From Desertivirga brevis (GTDB lineage Bacteria > Bacteroidota > Bacteroidia > Sphingobacteriales > Sphingobacteriaceae): 64,000 bases of DNA. Both the position numbers and the translations under genes were made by a program. The notes below the pieces were generated by a model that saw only the letters and a program-made list of their open reading frames with translations, made no database searches and had not been told where the DNA came from. How positions within the stretch are numbered: position 1 is the stretch's first letter; every line of letters begins with the position of its first letter. This document shows positions 36,898 through 46,364 of this stretch, piece by piece. The stretch covers positions 434,001 to 498,000 of the forward strand of contig NZ_JAFEWF010000002.1 in NCBI RefSeq assembly GCF_017355835.1, given 5' to 3'.

Positions 36898-37872
36898 ATG
36901 AGCAGAGGACCTATTTCCCAGTTTATCGAACATAATTACCGCCATTTCAATGCAGCGGCTTTAGTTGATGCAGCTAAAGGATACGAAGCCCATTTAGAAG
37001 AAGGTGGTAAGATGATGATCACCCTTGCAGGTGCGATGAGTACTGCAGAATTGGGTATATCATTGGCTGAAATGATCCGTCAGGGTAAAGTTGATATCAT
37101 TTCATGTACTGGTGCAAATCTTGAGGAAGATATCATGAACCTTGTAGCGCATTCACACTACAAACGTGTTCCTAATTATAGAGATTTAAGTCCGCAGGAA
37201 GAATGGGACCTGTTGGAGAATGGATATAACCGTGTTACCGATACCTGTATTCCGGAAGAAGAAGCATTTCGTCGCATTCAACGTCATATTCACAAAATTT
37301 GGAAAGATGCAGAAGAGAGTGGAGAAAGATACTTTCCGCACGAGTACATGTATAAGCTTTTGCTTAGCGGGGTGATGAAAGAAAACTATGAGATTCCAGT
37401 GGAAAATAGCTGGATGATTGCTGCAGCTGAGAGAAACCTTCCGATTATTGTTCCTGGATGGGAAGATAGTACAATGGGTAATATATTCGCTTCATACGTG
37501 ATTAAAGGTGAGCTTAAGGCAAGTACTATGAAGAGTGGTATTGAATACATGGCATGGCTTGCTGATTGGTACCGTGATAATTGTACAGGAAAAGGTATAG
37601 GCTTTTTCCAGATTGGCGGTGGTATTGCTGGTGATTTTCCTATCTGTGTTGTTCCAATGCTTTATCAGGATCTGGAGATGCACGAAATTCCTTTCTGGAG
37701 TTATTTCTGTCAGATCTCGGATTCGACAACATCCTATGGATCTTATTCAGGCGCTGTTCCAAACGAGAAGATCACATGGGGTAAGTTAGATATTAATACT
37801 CCTAAGTTTATTGTGGAATCTGATGCCACAATTGTTGCCCCGCTAATCTTTGCATGGGTATTAAAACAATAA
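36898..37872 (+). CDS. Deoxyhypusine-synthase family protein
   Basis: This 324-residue cytosolic protein has the DHS NAD-binding fold: MITLAGAMSTAELG (40-53), ISCTGANLEEDIM, and the C-terminal active-site segment with Glu290, Trp294 and Lys296 (NEKITWGK). The lysine that forms the enzyme-imine intermediate in DHS is therefore present. However, the eukaryotic segment GGGVVKHHI reads GGGIAGDFPI (about 240-248), so the catalytic His is missing, and the EFDGSDSG loop reads TSYGSYSG. Bacteria lack eIF5A; related bacterial enzymes have been linked to polyamine (homospermidine-type) chemistry, so such a role is plausible here but unproven. Confidence 0.85.
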   Translation: MSRGPISQFIEHNYRHFNAAALVDAAKGYEAHLEEGGKMMITLAGAMSTAELGISLAEMIRQGKVDIISCTGANLEEDIMNLVAHSHYKRVPNYRDLSPQEEWDLLENGYNRVTDTCIPEEEAFRRIQRHIHKIWKDAEESGERYFPHEYMYKLLLSGVMKENYEIPVENSWMIAAAERNLPIIVPGWEDSTMGNIFASYVIKGELKASTMKSGIEYMAWLADWYRDNCTGKGIGFFQIGGGIAGDFPICVVPMLYQDLEMHEIPFWSYFCQISDSTTSYGSYSGAVPNEKITWGKLDINTPKFIVESDATIVAPLIFAWVLKQ

Positions 37873-37924
37873 TAAATTGTTCAGTGAATTGCAAAACAGA
37901 ATTTTGAAATAAAAATCGGATTTG

Positions 37925-37968
37925 ATACAAAAAATGCTTTAACACGCCAGTTAAAGCATTTTTTGTAT
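37925..37968 (+). terminator. Intrinsic terminator after the DHS-like gene
   Basis: ATACAAAAAATGCTTTAAC pairs perfectly over 19 bp with its inverse at 37950-37968 around an ACGCCA loop, and the right arm contains a six-T run. It insulates the respiratory operon downstream. Confidence 0.9.
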
Positions 37969-38033
37969 TGTTTAGAATGATTATAAATTGATAATACAGG
38001 TCATGCTAGTGTCATCGGTCACTGAATAAATTA

Positions 38034-38041
38034 TACTTTTG
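38034..38041 (+). promoter_or_regulatory. Candidate -7 promoter box for the act-cox operon
   Basis: TACTTTTG fits TAnnTTTG, 66 bases before actA and after the preceding terminator. It is the best promoter candidate for the long respiratory transcript, though no -33 element is obvious. Confidence 0.4.
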
Positions 38042-38107
38042 TCATCCGAAAATGTGACGTAAAGCATTTTTAGTTTACACTCAATTTTTTTATCGTAAAA
38101 TATAAAT

Positions 38108-39427
38108 ATGAGAAGCATCTCATTGGTTTTAAGAAGAATTGCACAGTCTTTACTTTTAGTTTCAACCCTAAGTTTTGGTTTCCAGCAAGCCAGTGCACAG
38201 GCGCCAGCAGGAGGTGCTGCTCCGGCAGCTGCGGCTGGTGGAGGTGATGCAGCAGCAGGTGCAGCATTGTTTAAACAAAAATGTACCTCATGTCACGCCC
38301 TTGACCGTCAGGTTGTAGGTCCTGCCCTAAAAGGGATTTCTGGAAAACACAGTAGGGAGTGGTTAGTTAAATGGATTAGAAACTCGCAAGCACTTGTTGC
38401 TTCGGGTGATGCGGAAGCTGTTAAAGTATTCAATGAATACAACAAAACAGTAATGACGCCTTTTCCGGAATTGTCTGATGCTGATATCGACAACATCTTA
38501 GCTTACGTTGAGGTTGGTGATGCTCCAGCTCCTGGAAGCGAAGGCGGCGCAACTGGTACAGGTGCGGGAGGTGAAGCCAAGAAAGAAGGCATCAGTAACC
38601 TGATGATGGGCGGACTTATCCTAATTGTGGTTGTAGCATTATTGGTAATTGTTGTATTAAACAGGGTTATCAAAACCTTAGACCGCATCATCCTTCAAAA
38701 GCAAGGTTTGTTGCCAGAAGGTGAAGTGTTAGAAGAATCTTCGGCTGTTCGTTTCAGAAGATTAGCAAAGAATAAAAAGTTTGTATTCTTTGTAATCATC
38801 CTTTTGGTTGCCCTTTTTGGATCTTTAGGTTGGAAGGCAATGTGGAACACAGGTGTTCATACAGGTTATCAGCCAACTCAGCCAATTAAGTACTCTCACC
38901 AATTACACGCAGGTACTTTAAAGATCGATTGTCAGTACTGTCACTTTAGTGCATACAAATCTAAAAATGCTGCTATCCCATCATTAAATGTTTGTATGAA
39001 CTGTCACAACTACGTAACAGCGAGTGATAAGTATAACGGCGAAATTTCTCCGGAGATCTCTAAGATCTATAAGGCTTTAGACTACGATCCTCAAACTAAG
39101 CAGTACGGAAACAATCCGAAGCCAATTCAGTGGATCCGAGTTCATAATCTTCCAGATTTTGCATACTTCAATCACTCTCAACACGTAACTGTTGCTGGCA
39201 TTCGTTGCCAGGAGTGTCATGGACCAATCCAAACTATGCCAGAGGTTTATCAATACTCACCTCTAACTATGAAATGGTGTATCAATTGTCACCGTACAAG
39301 AGAAGTTAACTCTAAAGGCAATGCTTATTATGACAGAGTATTAAAGATCCACGATCAGTTGAAAAAGGGCGAAAAAGTTACTCCAGCTGTGCTTGGCGGA
39401 CTTGAGTGTGGTAAATGTCATTATTAA
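38108..39427 (+). CDS. actA: Alternative complex III subunit ActA: cytochrome c domain fused to pentaheme cytochrome
   Basis: This 439-residue protein has a signal peptide (cleavage near QASA, about 30), an Ala/Gly linker and six CxxCH heme c sites: C59, C275, C296, C367, C391 and C434. The first belongs to a separate monoheme cytochrome c domain (about 45-136, Met116 as likely axial ligand). Two transmembrane helices follow (about 166-186 and 225-243). The last five form the pentaheme domain of ActA. ACIII oxidises quinol and passes electrons to the terminal oxidase. It is the first gene of the act-cox run; actB is 41 bases downstream. Confidence 0.92.
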   Translation: MRSISLVLRRIAQSLLLVSTLSFGFQQASAQAPAGGAAPAAAAGGGDAAAGAALFKQKCTSCHALDRQVVGPALKGISGKHSREWLVKWIRNSQALVASGDAEAVKVFNEYNKTVMTPFPELSDADIDNILAYVEVGDAPAPGSEGGATGTGAGGEAKKEGISNLMMGGLILIVVVALLVIVVLNRVIKTLDRIILQKQGLLPEGEVLEESSAVRFRRLAKNKKFVFFVIILLVALFGSLGWKAMWNTGVHTGYQPTQPIKYSHQLHAGTLKIDCQYCHFSAYKSKNAAIPSLNVCMNCHNYVTASDKYNGEISPEISKIYKALDYDPQTKQYGNNPKPIQWIRVHNLPDFAYFNHSQHVTVAGIRCQECHGPIQTMPEVYQYSPLTMKWCINCHRTREVNSKGNAYYDRVLKIHDQLKKGEKVTPAVLGGLECGKCHY

Positions 39428-39468
39428 TAATTATTTAAGAACTTACGTATACAGTTTATATAGCTTAA

Positions 39469-42400
39469 ATGGAAAGCAATAAAAAATACTGGAAAGGTTT
39501 AGAAGAACTGCAACAAACTCCTGAATTTGTAGAAAGTAGTAAGAACGAATTCGCAGAGTCATTGCCAATTGAAGAAGTACTGAATGAAGCAGGATTAAAA
39601 ACTGTTACTCCTCGTCGTGACTTCTTAAAGGCTTTAGGTTTTGGTGTAGGAGCAGTTTCTCTTGCCGCTTGTCAAAAAGCTCCGGTACAGAAGTCAATTC
39701 CTTATCTTATTAAACCAGAGGAAGTTACTCCTGGTGTTCCAAATTTTTACGCTTCAAGTTACAACGGCTACGGAATTTTAGTTAAAACCCGTGAAGGTCG
39801 TCCTATTAAAATTGAAGGTAATCCATCATGTATTTTGGGCGAAGGACGCCTTGATGCGGTAGCTCAGGCTTCACTTCTAGATCTTTATGATGTATCTAAA
39901 CTCAAAAGCCCCCGGGTAAAAGGAGAAGATACTTCCTGGGATGAATTAGATAAATTTGTTCGCGCTGGATTAAGTCAGGCATCTGGGAAACAGATCCGGA
40001 TTATATCATCAACTATTAACGGCCCTTCAGCTAAGGGAGTTATAGCAGATTTCATCGCGAAATATCCTAACACTAAACATATTCAGGCTGATGCAATATC
40101 TTATTCAGGTATTATTCAGGCAAATCAGAGCAGCTTTGGTAGAGCTGTAGTACCTCACTACTATTTTGACAGAGCTGATGTTATCGTAAGTTTTGGAGCT
40201 GATTTCCTTGGTACCTGGATTTCACCTCTTGAGTATAACCGTCAGTGGGTTAAGAAAAGAAACATGGCTTCTTTGAAAAATAAGAAGATGTCTCGTCATA
40301 TTCAGGTAGAGTCAGGTCTTTCATTAACAGGTATGAACGCTGATGCGAGGATCCCTGTTAAACCATCTGATGAAAGCTTAGCTTTATTAAATCTTTTTAA
40401 TGCTTTAGGTGGTGCAGTGCCAGCTCAGAAGCTAGCTAGTCCGAAAGCTGAAAAGGCAATCGCCTTAGCAGCTAGAGAATTATCAGCTGCAAAAGGAAGA
40501 GCTTTAGTTGTAAGTGGATCTAATGATGTTGCTGTTCAAACTATTGTTAATGGTATCAACAGCCTTCTTGGTAGCTACGGCACTACAATAGATATTTCAA
40601 ATCCTTCATACCAGTATACAGGAAATGAAGCAGATCTTGTAACCTTTGTTAAGGAAGCTAATGCAGGACAAATCGGTGCAGTTTTCTTCCTGAACTCTAA
40701 TCCGGCCTATACCTTCCCTAACGCGAAGGAGTTTAGTGATGCATTATCTAAGGTAGCACTTAAAGTTTCTTTTGCTGATCGTCCGGACGAGACCGCTAGT
40801 TTATGTGATGCAATTGCTCCATCTCCAAACTATCTCGAGACCTGGAACGATGCAAATCCTGTTGCCGGTTACTATACTATCGTACAGCCAACCATCAACC
40901 CGGTTTACAATACCCGTCAGCCAGAGCAAAGTTTGTTGTTGTGGTCTGATAACCCTATCAAGAACTACTACCAGTACGTTAAAGCTACCTGGGAGAAAAA
41001 TATATTGCCACAAGCTGGCCTTACATGGAGACAATTGCTTCAAAAAGGCGTAGTAGCTTTACCGGCAGCTGCTGGTGCTGGAGCCACTTTTGCAGGTAAT
41101 GTTGGCGGAGCTGCTCAGTCAATCGTTAGTGCAAGTGGAGCTCTCAACAAGGCAGGGGAGAAGACTCTTCAATTAACTTTGTATCCTTCAGTTGCTATCC
41201 GTGACGGTCGCTACGCAAACAATGCGTGGTTGCAGGAGCTTCCTGATCCAGTATCCAAAGTTACCTGGGATAATTATGTCGCTATTAACCCTAAACATGC
41301 TGATGAATTAGGTTTCTACGAGTTCGAGAATGTAGTTGTTAAAGCTGGAGATCGTTCTATTGAACTTCCTTTACTTTTCCAACCTGGTCAGGCTAAAGGA
41401 ACTATATCTATCGCCTTAGGTTACGGTCGTACTCATGCTGGAAAAGTTGGTAATGAAGTAGGTAAAAATGCTTATCCATTCCTTGTTTTCCAAAGAGGTA
41501 CATTCCAGGGAGCAACTTCCGTAGAAATAGAGAGAGGTTCAGGAAGAAATGAATTAGCTCAAACACAAACACACCATACCTTTGAAGGGCGTAATGTAAT
41601 TCAGGAGACTTCATTCAAGAATTACGTTAGTAATCCTCACGCTGGTAGCAGCAAACACGGTGAGCACAAAGACTATGATCTTTGGCCAGAGCACAAACAA
41701 ATTGGGCATAGCTGGGTGATGGCGATTGACCTTAACGCTTGTACTGGTTGTGGCGCTTGTGTTGTTGCTTGTAATGTGGAGAATAATGTTCCTGTTGTAG
41801 GTAAAGACGAGGTTCGTCGTCGTCGTGAAATGCACTGGTTACGTATCGACCGTTACTACAGCGTACAAGCAGAAGGCAAGTCAATCACAGAAGAGAAAGA
41901 ACTTGAACATCTTGAAGATGATTTCGAAAATATAACTGTAGTTAACCAACCAATGCTTTGTCAGCATTGTGACCATGCTCCTTGTGAGACTGTTTGTCCG
42001 GTTATCGCTACAATGCACTCTTCAGATGGCTTGAACCATATGGCTTACAACCGTTGTGTAGGTACACGTTATTGTGCTAACAACTGTCCATATAAGGTTC
42101 GTCGCTTCAACTGGTTTAACTATTGGAACGATTCACGTTTCGATAACTACATGAATAATGAGTTCACACAATTAGTACTTAACCCTGATGTTACCACTCG
42201 TTTCCGTGGGGTAATGGAGAAATGTACAATGTGTTTACAACGTATCCAAGCTGGAAGACTACAGGCTAAGATTGAAAAGCGCCCTCTGCGTGATTTAGAA
42301 ATTCAAACTGCTTGTCAGCAAACCTGCCCTACTAATGCGATCATTTTCGGTGACGCTAACGATCCTAACTCTGAAGTTCGTAAAGCATTAGGGAACGAGC

Positions 42401-42483
42401 GTACCTACTATGTATTAGAGGAAATTAATACAAAGCCAGGTGTTGGTTATCAAACAAAAGTTAGAAATACATTAGAAGCTTAA
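39469..42483 (+). CDS. actB: Alternative complex III subunit ActB (molybdopterin-oxidoreductase-like and iron-sulfur protein)
   Basis: This 1004-residue subunit joins a molybdopterin-oxidoreductase-like domain (about 75-700) to a ferredoxin-like iron-sulfur domain (about 745-990). A Tat-type motif, RRDFLK (49-54), precedes a hydrophobic stretch ending LAAC. The cluster-binding Cys motifs are CTGCGACVVAC, CQHCDHAPCETVC, CVGTRYCANNC, and CTMC with CQQTC. In ACIII the molybdopterin-like part carries no cofactor, while the clusters relay electrons on the periplasmic side. The order and context (actA before, nrfD-type actC 30 bases after) make the assignment firm. Confidence 0.95.
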   Translation: MESNKKYWKGLEELQQTPEFVESSKNEFAESLPIEEVLNEAGLKTVTPRRDFLKALGFGVGAVSLAACQKAPVQKSIPYLIKPEEVTPGVPNFYASSYNGYGILVKTREGRPIKIEGNPSCILGEGRLDAVAQASLLDLYDVSKLKSPRVKGEDTSWDELDKFVRAGLSQASGKQIRIISSTINGPSAKGVIADFIAKYPNTKHIQADAISYSGIIQANQSSFGRAVVPHYYFDRADVIVSFGADFLGTWISPLEYNRQWVKKRNMASLKNKKMSRHIQVESGLSLTGMNADARIPVKPSDESLALLNLFNALGGAVPAQKLASPKAEKAIALAARELSAAKGRALVVSGSNDVAVQTIVNGINSLLGSYGTTIDISNPSYQYTGNEADLVTFVKEANAGQIGAVFFLNSNPAYTFPNAKEFSDALSKVALKVSFADRPDETASLCDAIAPSPNYLETWNDANPVAGYYTIVQPTINPVYNTRQPEQSLLLWSDNPIKNYYQYVKATWEKNILPQAGLTWRQLLQKGVVALPAAAGAGATFAGNVGGAAQSIVSASGALNKAGEKTLQLTLYPSVAIRDGRYANNAWLQELPDPVSKVTWDNYVAINPKHADELGFYEFENVVVKAGDRSIELPLLFQPGQAKGTISIALGYGRTHAGKVGNEVGKNAYPFLVFQRGTFQGATSVEIERGSGRNELAQTQTHHTFEGRNVIQETSFKNYVSNPHAGSSKHGEHKDYDLWPEHKQIGHSWVMAIDLNACTGCGACVVACNVENNVPVVGKDEVRRRREMHWLRIDRYYSVQAEGKSITEEKELEHLEDDFENITVVNQPMLCQHCDHAPCETVCPVIATMHSSDGLNHMAYNRCVGTRYCANNCPYKVRRFNWFNYWNDSRFDNYMNNEFTQLVLNPDVTTRFRGVMEKCTMCLQRIQAGRLQAKIEKRPLRDLEIQTACQQTCPTNAIIFGDANDPNSEVRKALGNERTYYVLEEINTKPGVGYQTKVRNTLEA

Positions 42484-42513
42484 TTGAATCATAGTTAAGA
42501 TTTATAAAAGATT

Positions 42514-43977
42514 ATGGCAGGTCATAACGAATCAATATTAAGGGAACCATTAATCACAGGGGAGAATATAACCTATTCTCAGATCACTGAAGATATTCTG
42601 GCTCCCGTTGAAAATAAACCAAATAAAGCCTGGTGGATCGGTTTTAGTATTGCAGTGTTCTTTGCCCTTGTTTGGGTGGTTACTATCAGCTACACCTTTT
42701 GGGTAGGTCTGGGTACCTGGGGACTTAATAAAACTGTAGGTTGGGCTTGGGATATCACCGGTTTCGTATGGTGGGTAGGTATCGGTCACGCTGGAACTCT
42801 GATCTCCGCGGTATTGCTACTCTTCCGTCAAAACTGGCGAAACTCCATCAACCGTTCAGCAGAGGCAATGACGATCTTCGCCGTTATTTGTGCTGCAACT
42901 TACATCTTCGCCCACATGGGACGTCCATGGTTAGCATATTGGGTTTTCCCTCTACCTAACCAGTTTGGTTCTCTTTGGGTAAACTTCAACTCGCCGCTTG
43001 TATGGGACGTATTTGCGATCTCTACATATTTCTCTGTATCATTAGTATTCTGGTATACAGGTTTATTGCCTGATATCGCTACGATCCGCGACAGAGCAAC
43101 AGGTGTACGTCGTCGTGTTTACTCTATCCTTTCTTTCGGATGGGCTGGTTCTGTAAAAAACTGGCAAAGGTTTGAGGCTGTATCATTAATTCTGGCTGGG
43201 GTTTCTACTCCTCTGGTACTTTCGGTACACACAATTGTATCCTTCGACTTTGCAACCTCATTGGAACCAGGTTGGCATACAACGATCTTCCCTCCTTATT
43301 TCGTTGCAGGGGCGATCTTCTCCGGATTCGCAATGGTACAAACACTATTGTTAATTGCACGTAAGGTGATGAAGTGGGAGAATTATATTACGATGTTCCA
43401 CATAGAATCTATGAACAAGATCATCACTGTTACAGGTTCGATTGTGGGTGTGGCTTATTTAACTGAGCTATTTATTGCCTGGTACTCTGGTGTGGAATAT
43501 GAACAATACGCATTCTTAAATCGTATCAGTGGTCCTTACTGGTGGGCATATTGGAGTATGATGACTTGTAATGTTATTTCTCCTCAGCTATTTTGGTTCA
43601 AGAAGATCCGTACAAGTATCTGGGCCTCATGGTTACTATCCATTGTTGTAAACATCGGTATGTGGTTCGAGCGTTTCGTAATTATCGTAACTTCTCTTCA
43701 CCGTGACTATATTCCTTCAAGCTGGGTTATGTTCTACCCTTCTGTAGTAGACGTTCTTCTATTCGTAGGTTCAATAGGTGTATTCTTTACATTGTTCCTT
43801 CTGTTCTTACGTGTACTTCCAGGTATTGCAATGGCAGAGGTGAAACTGATCCTTAAGTCGGCAAGTGATCAGTCTAAACAGAAGTTGATTCGCGAAGGAA
43901 AAGTTAAACCAGAGCAGGCAGAAGAATATCTTGACTCTCTGGAGAAATATGATAGTGTAGATTACCTAAAAGTTTAA
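42514..43977 (+). CDS. actC: Alternative complex III subunit ActC (NrfD/PsrC family)
   Basis: This 487-residue polytopic membrane protein of the NrfD family has about ten helices. The first begins near residue 37 (KAWWIGFSIAVFFALVWVV). Recognisable parts are GIGHAGTLISAVLLLF, HMGRPW and the helix pair around YWWAYWSMMTCNVISPQLFW. In ACIII this subunit carries the quinol-binding site next to the ActB clusters. The cytosolic C-terminal tail is polar (about 445-487). actD starts 6 bases after its stop. Confidence 0.95.
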   Translation: MAGHNESILREPLITGENITYSQITEDILAPVENKPNKAWWIGFSIAVFFALVWVVTISYTFWVGLGTWGLNKTVGWAWDITGFVWWVGIGHAGTLISAVLLLFRQNWRNSINRSAEAMTIFAVICAATYIFAHMGRPWLAYWVFPLPNQFGSLWVNFNSPLVWDVFAISTYFSVSLVFWYTGLLPDIATIRDRATGVRRRVYSILSFGWAGSVKNWQRFEAVSLILAGVSTPLVLSVHTIVSFDFATSLEPGWHTTIFPPYFVAGAIFSGFAMVQTLLLIARKVMKWENYITMFHIESMNKIITVTGSIVGVAYLTELFIAWYSGVEYEQYAFLNRISGPYWWAYWSMMTCNVISPQLFWFKKIRTSIWASWLLSIVVNIGMWFERFVIIVTSLHRDYIPSSWVMFYPSVVDVLLFVGSIGVFFTLFLLFLRVLPGIAMAEVKLILKSASDQSKQKLIREGKVKPEQAEEYLDSLEKYDSVDYLKV

Positions 43978-43983
43978 GTAATA

Positions 43984-44520
43984 ATGAGCAACACAAAATA
44001 TATTTTAGGTCATTTTGAAGATCCTGATGACATGATGCACGGGATCGATAAGTTACAGGAGAATAACGTTAAGATTTATGACGTATATACTCCAATGCCT
44101 ATCCACGGTATCGAAGACAAGCTTGGATACAAACGTTCTCGTTTGCCTATTGCAGCCTTTTGTTTCGGCATCACCGGTACTCTTGTTGGTTTTTCGATGA
44201 TTTATTATATGCTGGTTTACGACTGGCCAATGAATATAGGTGGTAAACCACCCTTTGCAATGCCTGACTTTGTGCCAATTTGTTTTGAGCTTACCATCCT
44301 TTTTGCTTCATACGGAATGATGTTTACATTTTTCTATGCAAACCACTTCTTTCCGGGAAGGGCTCCAAGAGTAATGGATCTTAGAGCAACTAACGATCGA
44401 TTTGTAATTGCTATTGACGCTCAGGCAAATCCATATCCAGATAAGATAAATAGTTTGTTAAACGAAGCAGGTGCTATTGAAATATTGCACAACGAAAGGA
44501 AGTATGTTAGTTATGAATAA
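43984..44520 (+). CDS. actD: Alternative complex III subunit ActD (DUF3341)
   Basis: This 178-residue protein of the DUF3341 family has an N-terminal soluble part (about 1-55, ILGHFEDPDDMMHGIDKLQE), two transmembrane helices (about 57-80 and 97-120), and a soluble C-terminal part. In ACIII, ActD is a small membrane subunit without cofactors. Its stop overlaps the start of actE (ATGAATAA), so translation is coupled. Confidence 0.93.
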   Translation: MSNTKYILGHFEDPDDMMHGIDKLQENNVKIYDVYTPMPIHGIEDKLGYKRSRLPIAAFCFGITGTLVGFSMIYYMLVYDWPMNIGGKPPFAMPDFVPICFELTILFASYGMMFTFFYANHFFPGRAPRVMDLRATNDRFVIAIDAQANPYPDKINSLLNEAGAIEILHNERKYVSYE

Positions 44521-45100
44521 GCTCAGGATATTAGGTATTACCTTTTTAACAGCTGCAGTTGCATCTGTTATTTCTTCCTGCGGAGATAATAAAGAACCTG
44601 GATTAGAATTTGCCAGGAACATGTATGACCCGATTGCACCTAATTACGATTCTCCAAACAGGAATTTTGCAAATGGGCAAACGGCTCAAATTCCTCCTGC
44701 CGGCACAGCTCCTGTTGGATATGATAAAGTAATGGACGACTATCCAAATACAATTGAAGGTTATCTGGCTGCCAGTGCAAACCTCAAAAATCCAGTGGCA
44801 AGAACCACAGAGACACTTGAACAAGGAAAGACTTTGTACTTACACATGTGTTCTCATTGCCATGGAAATACAGGTCAGGGTGACGGATCTATTGTGAAAT
44901 TGGAGAAGTTCCCGCCGCCACCATCCTACTCAACAGGTAATTCATCAAGAGGTGGTGCAATGAAGGATTTGACGGACGGAAAAATCTTCCACACGATCAC
45001 TTACGGATTAAACCTGATGGGGCCACACCGTACGCAGCTTTCACCTACTGAAAGATGGAAAATTGTAATGTACGTTCATGAATTGCAAAAAGTGCAATAG
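44513..45100 (+). CDS. actE: Alternative complex III subunit ActE (monoheme cytochrome c lipoprotein)
   Basis: I chose the ATG at 44513 (195 residues), since it gives a clean lipoprotein signal with lipobox ISSC (Cys23) and overlaps the actD stop by 8 bases; earlier in-frame starts sit inside actD. One heme c site is visible, CSHCH (113-117), with Met169 as likely sixth ligand. In ACIII, ActE is the lipid-anchored monoheme cytochrome near ActA and can hand electrons to the oxidase. actF starts 17 bases downstream. Confidence 0.94.
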   Translation: MNKLRILGITFLTAAVASVISSCGDNKEPGLEFARNMYDPIAPNYDSPNRNFANGQTAQIPPAGTAPVGYDKVMDDYPNTIEGYLAASANLKNPVARTTETLEQGKTLYLHMCSHCHGNTGQGDGSIVKLEKFPPPPSYSTGNSSRGGAMKDLTDGKIFHTITYGLNLMGPHRTQLSPTERWKIVMYVHELQKVQ

Positions 45101-45117
45101 TAAATTGTAATAGCCAA

Positions 45118-46353
45118 ATGGGAAATCATAATCATACACATAATTTCAGTCAACAATTTGAATTCGCAGGGAAAGCAAAATCCTGGAGTTTAATTGCCAT
45201 TGTCATAGGCGTTATTGCAATTGCCTATGGTTTTTTGCTCGACCCGCATGAAGCACATAGGGCAGAGCGTACATTCGCCAACCTATTGTTAATGGGTTAT
45301 TATTTTACTTGCGTTTGTGCTGCAGGAGCTTTCTTTTTAGCACTTCAGTTTGTTGCTCAAGCTGGATGGTCTGCAGGTATCCTTCGGGTTCCTCAAGCGT
45401 TTGCAAAGGTGTTACCTATTGCTTCGGTTGTATTAGTAGTTATTATAGCAGCAGGTTTATATTCACATAATCTTTATCATCACTGGAGTGAAGAGGGATT
45501 AACTGACCCTAACAGCGAGAATTACGATGCTTTAATTGCTGGTAAATCCGGATACTTAAATAAGCCTTTCTTCCTGATCAGACAAGTAGTGTTCCTTGGT
45601 ATCTATAGCATTTTCGCTCTAGCCCTTGCTCGCTTCTCAAATAATGAGGATTTGGAAGGTGGACTTTCAAATTATAACAAGAGCTTCAAGTACTCTGCTA
45701 TCTTCCTTGTGATCTTCGGTTTTACAACCCCTATATGGTCATTTGACACCATCATGTCCCTGGAAGCTCACTGGTTTTCAACAATGTTCGGCTGGTATAA
45801 TTTCGCAGCTATGTGGGTGAGTGGCTTATGTGCTATTACGCTGACTGTGATCCTGCTTAAAAAGTCAGGTTATTTAACTTGGGTAAATCAAAACCATTTG
45901 CACGATCTTGGTAAGTTCATTTTTGCATTCTCTATATTCTGGACTTATGTGTGGTTTGCCCAGTTCCTATTGATCTGGTACGCTAACATGCCTGAGGAAA
46001 CAGTATATTTCTATAAGAGATGGGAGCCTACTTATAAGCCATGGTTCTGGATAAATATCGTTATGAACTTCTTATCGCCAGTTCTAATTCTTATGACTCG
46101 CGATGCTAAGCGTCAGACAACTGTACTTACTTTCGTTTGTATATTCTTACTATGCGGTCACTGGTTGGATTACTATATGATGATCATGCCAGGAACAATG
46201 GAAGAGCACCACACTTTTGGAATTACCGAAATTGGTATCGCATTAGGATTTGCAGGATTATTCGCATACTTAATGTTAACGAAGTTAGCAGAGAAGCCAT
46301 TGGTGGCAAAGAATCACCCATTCCTGGAGGAAAGCTTACATCACCACATTTAG
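45118..46353 (+). CDS. actF: Alternative complex III subunit ActF (NrfD-like)
   Basis: This 411-residue polytopic membrane protein is related to ActC, with about ten helices. The N-terminal His/Asn-rich tail (about 1-18) precedes the first helix, SLIAIVIGVIAIAYGFLL. Typical ACIII features are YSHNLYHHWSEEGLTDP and MSLEAHWFSTMFGWYNFA. The second NrfD-like subunit of ACIII is structural and may take part in proton movement. coxB starts 11 bases after its stop. Confidence 0.94.
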   Translation: MGNHNHTHNFSQQFEFAGKAKSWSLIAIVIGVIAIAYGFLLDPHEAHRAERTFANLLLMGYYFTCVCAAGAFFLALQFVAQAGWSAGILRVPQAFAKVLPIASVVLVVIIAAGLYSHNLYHHWSEEGLTDPNSENYDALIAGKSGYLNKPFFLIRQVVFLGIYSIFALALARFSNNEDLEGGLSNYNKSFKYSAIFLVIFGFTTPIWSFDTIMSLEAHWFSTMFGWYNFAAMWVSGLCAITLTVILLKKSGYLTWVNQNHLHDLGKFIFAFSIFWTYVWFAQFLLIWYANMPEETVYFYKRWEPTYKPWFWINIVMNFLSPVLILMTRDAKRQTTVLTFVCIFLLCGHWLDYYMMIMPGTMEEHHTFGITEIGIALGFAGLFAYLMLTKLAEKPLVAKNHPFLEESLHHHI

Positions 46354-46364
46354 TGGAACTAATA

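Noticed and set aside
46137..46364. Upstream extension of coxB inside actF
   Set aside because: The extra residues are out-of-frame actF sequence; the ATG at 46365 after the actF stop fits the family and spacing.
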